Assembly (NCBI GenBank): GCA_964388085.1
Contig: CAYLZW010000279.1
Span: 1-7,631 of the forward strand
Origin: CAYLZW01 sp964388085
Lineage (GTDB): Bacteria > Myxococcota > UBA727 > CAYLZW01
Direction of reading: 5' to 3'
Length of the DNA stretch: 7,631 nucleotides
Part shown: positions 6,318-7,631 of the stretch, in pieces
Numbering within the stretch: the stretch's first letter is position 1
Layout of the letters: every line of letters begins with the position of its first letter
Translations under genes and position numbers: made by a program
The notes under the pieces: generated by a model
Told to the model about the DNA's origin: nothing
Database searches by the model: none
The model's input: the letters and a program-made list of their open reading frames with translations, nothing else

Positions 6318-7193
6318 ATGTTGAGCATGACCGGCTTCGGACGAGGCAGCGCCAAGCGCGGCGAGCTCGTTGTGCGCTGCGAGATCAGGAGCGTGAACCA
6401 CCGCGGCCTCGACGTGCGCGCGAAGATCGACCGCGAGCTCGCCCCGCTCGAGCAAGCCACCCTGACGTTTGTGCGGGCGGGCTTCGAGCGGGGGCGCTTC
6501 GACGTCACGCTCGCGCTGGAGCAGGGCGCCGCGCAGGGCGGCCTCCGCTTCGACGCCGCGGGGGCGACGCGCGTCGTCGATGACGTGCTGGCCTTCGCGC
6601 GCGCGCGGGGAGACATCGAGCCGGTCCTCCGCGCGGGAGATCTGCTGCGCCGGCCGGAGCTGTTCGTCGTCGAGGACATCGCCAAGGCACACGCCGGCGA
6701 GCTCGCGAGCCTCGCGCAGGACGCCGTGAGCGCCGCGGTGACCGACCTGTTGGCCGCGCGCGAGATCGAGGGCAGGGCGCTCGCCAAAGAGCTCGAGGCC
6801 CGCCTCGTGCTGACCGAAGGGCACGTCGCCGCCATCGCGGCCCGCGCCGCGGACGCCCCCACGCGCCTGCGCGAGAAGCTCACGGCGCGCCTCAAGAGCG
6901 TCGACACCGGCGCCATCCCCGCCGAGCGCCTGGCGCAGGAGGTCGCGCTGCTCGCCGAGCGCGTCGACGTCCGCGAGGAGCTGGCGCGCCTCGAGATGCA
7001 CGTGAGCCACTTCCGCGGCCTCGCAGAGGAGCGCGGCGCGGTCGGCCGCAAGCTCGACTTCCTCTGCCAGGAGCTCATGCGCGAGGCCAACACCGTCGGC
7101 AGCAAGTGCAACGACGCGGAGACGGCGCACTTCGTCGTCGATCTCAAGGCCGAGATCGAGCGCATCCGGGAGCAGGTGCAGAACGTCGAGTGA
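6318..7193 (+). CDS. yicC: YicC/YloC family endoribonuclease
   Basis: 291 residues, the normal family length. The N-terminus 'MLSMTGFGRG' is the family hallmark (usually M-x-x-SMTGFGR), followed by 'CEIRSVNHRGLDV', typical of the YicC-like N-terminal domain. The C-terminal domain (DUF1732) is also canonical: residues 243-291 include 'GRKLDFLCQELMREANT', 'GSKCNDAE' and the terminal 'REQVQN'. Characterised members (E. coli YicC, B. subtilis YloC) are cytoplasmic endoribonucleases linked to RNA turnover; this role is carried over from the family. In-frame ATGs at 6270 and 6291 would add 16 or 9 residues with no family counterpart, so 6318 is chosen; 6327 is a less likely alternative. The next gene is gmk, a pairing conserved in many bacteria that supports the call and suggests joint transcription. 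Nothing looks damaged or unusual in the protein. Confidence 0.96.
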   Translation: MLSMTGFGRGSAKRGELVVRCEIRSVNHRGLDVRAKIDRELAPLEQATLTFVRAGFERGRFDVTLALEQGAAQGGLRFDAAGATRVVDDVLAFARARGDIEPVLRAGDLLRRPELFVVEDIAKAHAGELASLAQDAVSAAVTDLLAAREIEGRALAKELEARLVLTEGHVAAIAARAADAPTRLREKLTARLKSVDTGAIPAERLAQEVALLAERVDVREELARLEMHVSHFRGLAEERGAVGRKLDFLCQELMREANTVGSKCNDAETAHFVVDLKAEIERIREQVQNVE

Positions 7194-7271
7194 CGACGAC
7201 GGAGCAGCCGCCGCTCGCGCACGCGCTCTTCGAATTGGGCCCCGCGGGCGTGCGCGCGCTATCGTGTGCGC

Positions 7272-7275
7272 GGAG
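7272..7275 (+). promoter_or_regulatory. Shine-Dalgarno site for gmk
   Basis: GGAG sits seven bases before the ATG at 7283, good spacing for a ribosome binding site. It decides the start. The gmk frame is also open upstream to a GTG at 7190 that overlaps the yicC stop, but that start would add a 31-residue tail absent from guanylate kinases. Confidence 0.55.
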
Positions 7276-7282
7276 ATCACGC

Positions 7283-7631
7283 ATGGGTCGTCGAGGCTTT
7301 CCCGTCGTGTTGAGCGCCGCCAGCGGCACCGGCAAGACCACGCTCAGCCACCTGCTCCTCGAGGGGGACAAAGATCTGCGGCTGTCCATCAGCTTCACGA
7401 CGCGCGCGCCGCGGGGCGAGGAGCGGGACGCCGTCGACTACCACTTCGTCGACGACGCCACGTTCGGGCACATGCGCGACTCGGCCGAGCTCATCGAGTG
7501 GGCCTTCGTGCACGGGCACCACTACGGCTCGAGCGCGCGCTGGACCGAGGAGATCCTCGGCGGCGGTGACGACGTCCTGTTCGACATCGACGTGCAGGGC
7601 GGAAAGCAGATCCGCCAGCGCTTCCCCGAGG
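7283..7631 (+). CDS. gmk: Guanylate kinase, N-terminal part (cut by window end)
   Basis: 116 codons are present and the frame runs off the window end; complete enzymes are about 190-210 residues. It phosphorylates GMP or dGMP to the diphosphate with ATP in the cytoplasm. The N-terminus 'MGRRGFPVVLSAASGTGKTTL' places the P-loop at residues 11-19 (S-A-A-S-G-T-G-K-T), the usual guanylate kinase form in which Ser replaces the first Gly. The GMP-binding region follows: 'SISFTTRAPRGEE' (35-47, including R41), 'DYHFVD' (52-57), 'LIEWAFVHGHHYG' (70-82), and the conserved 'DIDVQGGKQIR' (101-111). The usual SxxTTR histidine is Phe (F38), a minor variation. It lies 89 bases after yicC in the conserved yicC-gmk order and probably shares its transcript. 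The identification is secure. Confidence 0.96.
   Translation, partial: MGRRGFPVVLSAASGTGKTTLSHLLLEGDKDLRLSISFTTRAPRGEERDAVDYHFVDDATFGHMRDSAELIEWAFVHGHHYGSSARWTEEILGGGDDVLFDIDVQGGKQIRQRFPE

Noticed and set aside
7235..7265. Possible promoter for gmk (TTGGGC ... TATCGT)
   Set aside because: The 19-base spacer and poor match to consensus make it no better than chance; read-through from yicC is simpler.
6243..7280. Upstream extension of the minus-strand secreted protein gene
   Set aside because: The open frame is antisense to yicC. The start at 6242 gives a proper signal peptide that would otherwise be buried.

Overview
This is a very GC-rich window with strong G/C bias at third codon positions. 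It carries seven genes, two of them cut by the window ends. The best guess for the source is a myxobacterium or relative (Myxococcota, former Deltaproteobacteria). That rests on base composition, a cysteine-rich repeat of the DUF4215 / 'Myxococcus disulfide repeat' type, and secreted proteins of the kind common in that phylum. It is an inference, not a proof.

Layout. (1) 1-4036, plus strand: most of a peptide/nickel-type (Dpp/Opp) ABC importer operon. It has the C-terminal part of the substrate-binding protein, a DppB/OppB-type permease and a DppC/OppC-type permease. The two ATPase genes that complete such importers are not downstream, so they lie upstream or elsewhere. (2) 4063-5295, plus strand: an exported or membrane PAP2 (lipid phosphate phosphatase-like) enzyme with a Pro/Ala/Glu-rich linker. 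Its start lies beside a 66-bp near-perfect palindrome (4066-4131). (3) 5325-6242, minus strand, convergent with the phosphatase: a secreted protein of unknown function with a surface/tail-fibre-type N-terminal module and a cysteine-rich C-terminus. (4) 6318-7193 and 7283 to the window end, plus strand: yicC (YicC/YloC endoribonuclease family) followed by gmk (guanylate kinase), a gene pair conserved in many bacteria.

Most striking is the DppB-type permease. At 688 residues it is about twice the usual length. The extra sequence lies entirely in the periplasmic loop between transmembrane helices 1 and 2. It falls into two blocks: about 310 residues with two possible PKD/Ig-like segments, then a short block holding a four-cysteine DUF4215 repeat. 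The partner DppC-type permease is also enlarged, by about 80 residues that could add two membrane helices, again between helices that meet at the periplasmic face. Together these suggest an importer with a lineage-specific extracytoplasmic accessory structure, perhaps for docking the binding protein, contacting the envelope, or sensing. The core importer function, and the yicC and gmk assignments, are ordinary and secure.
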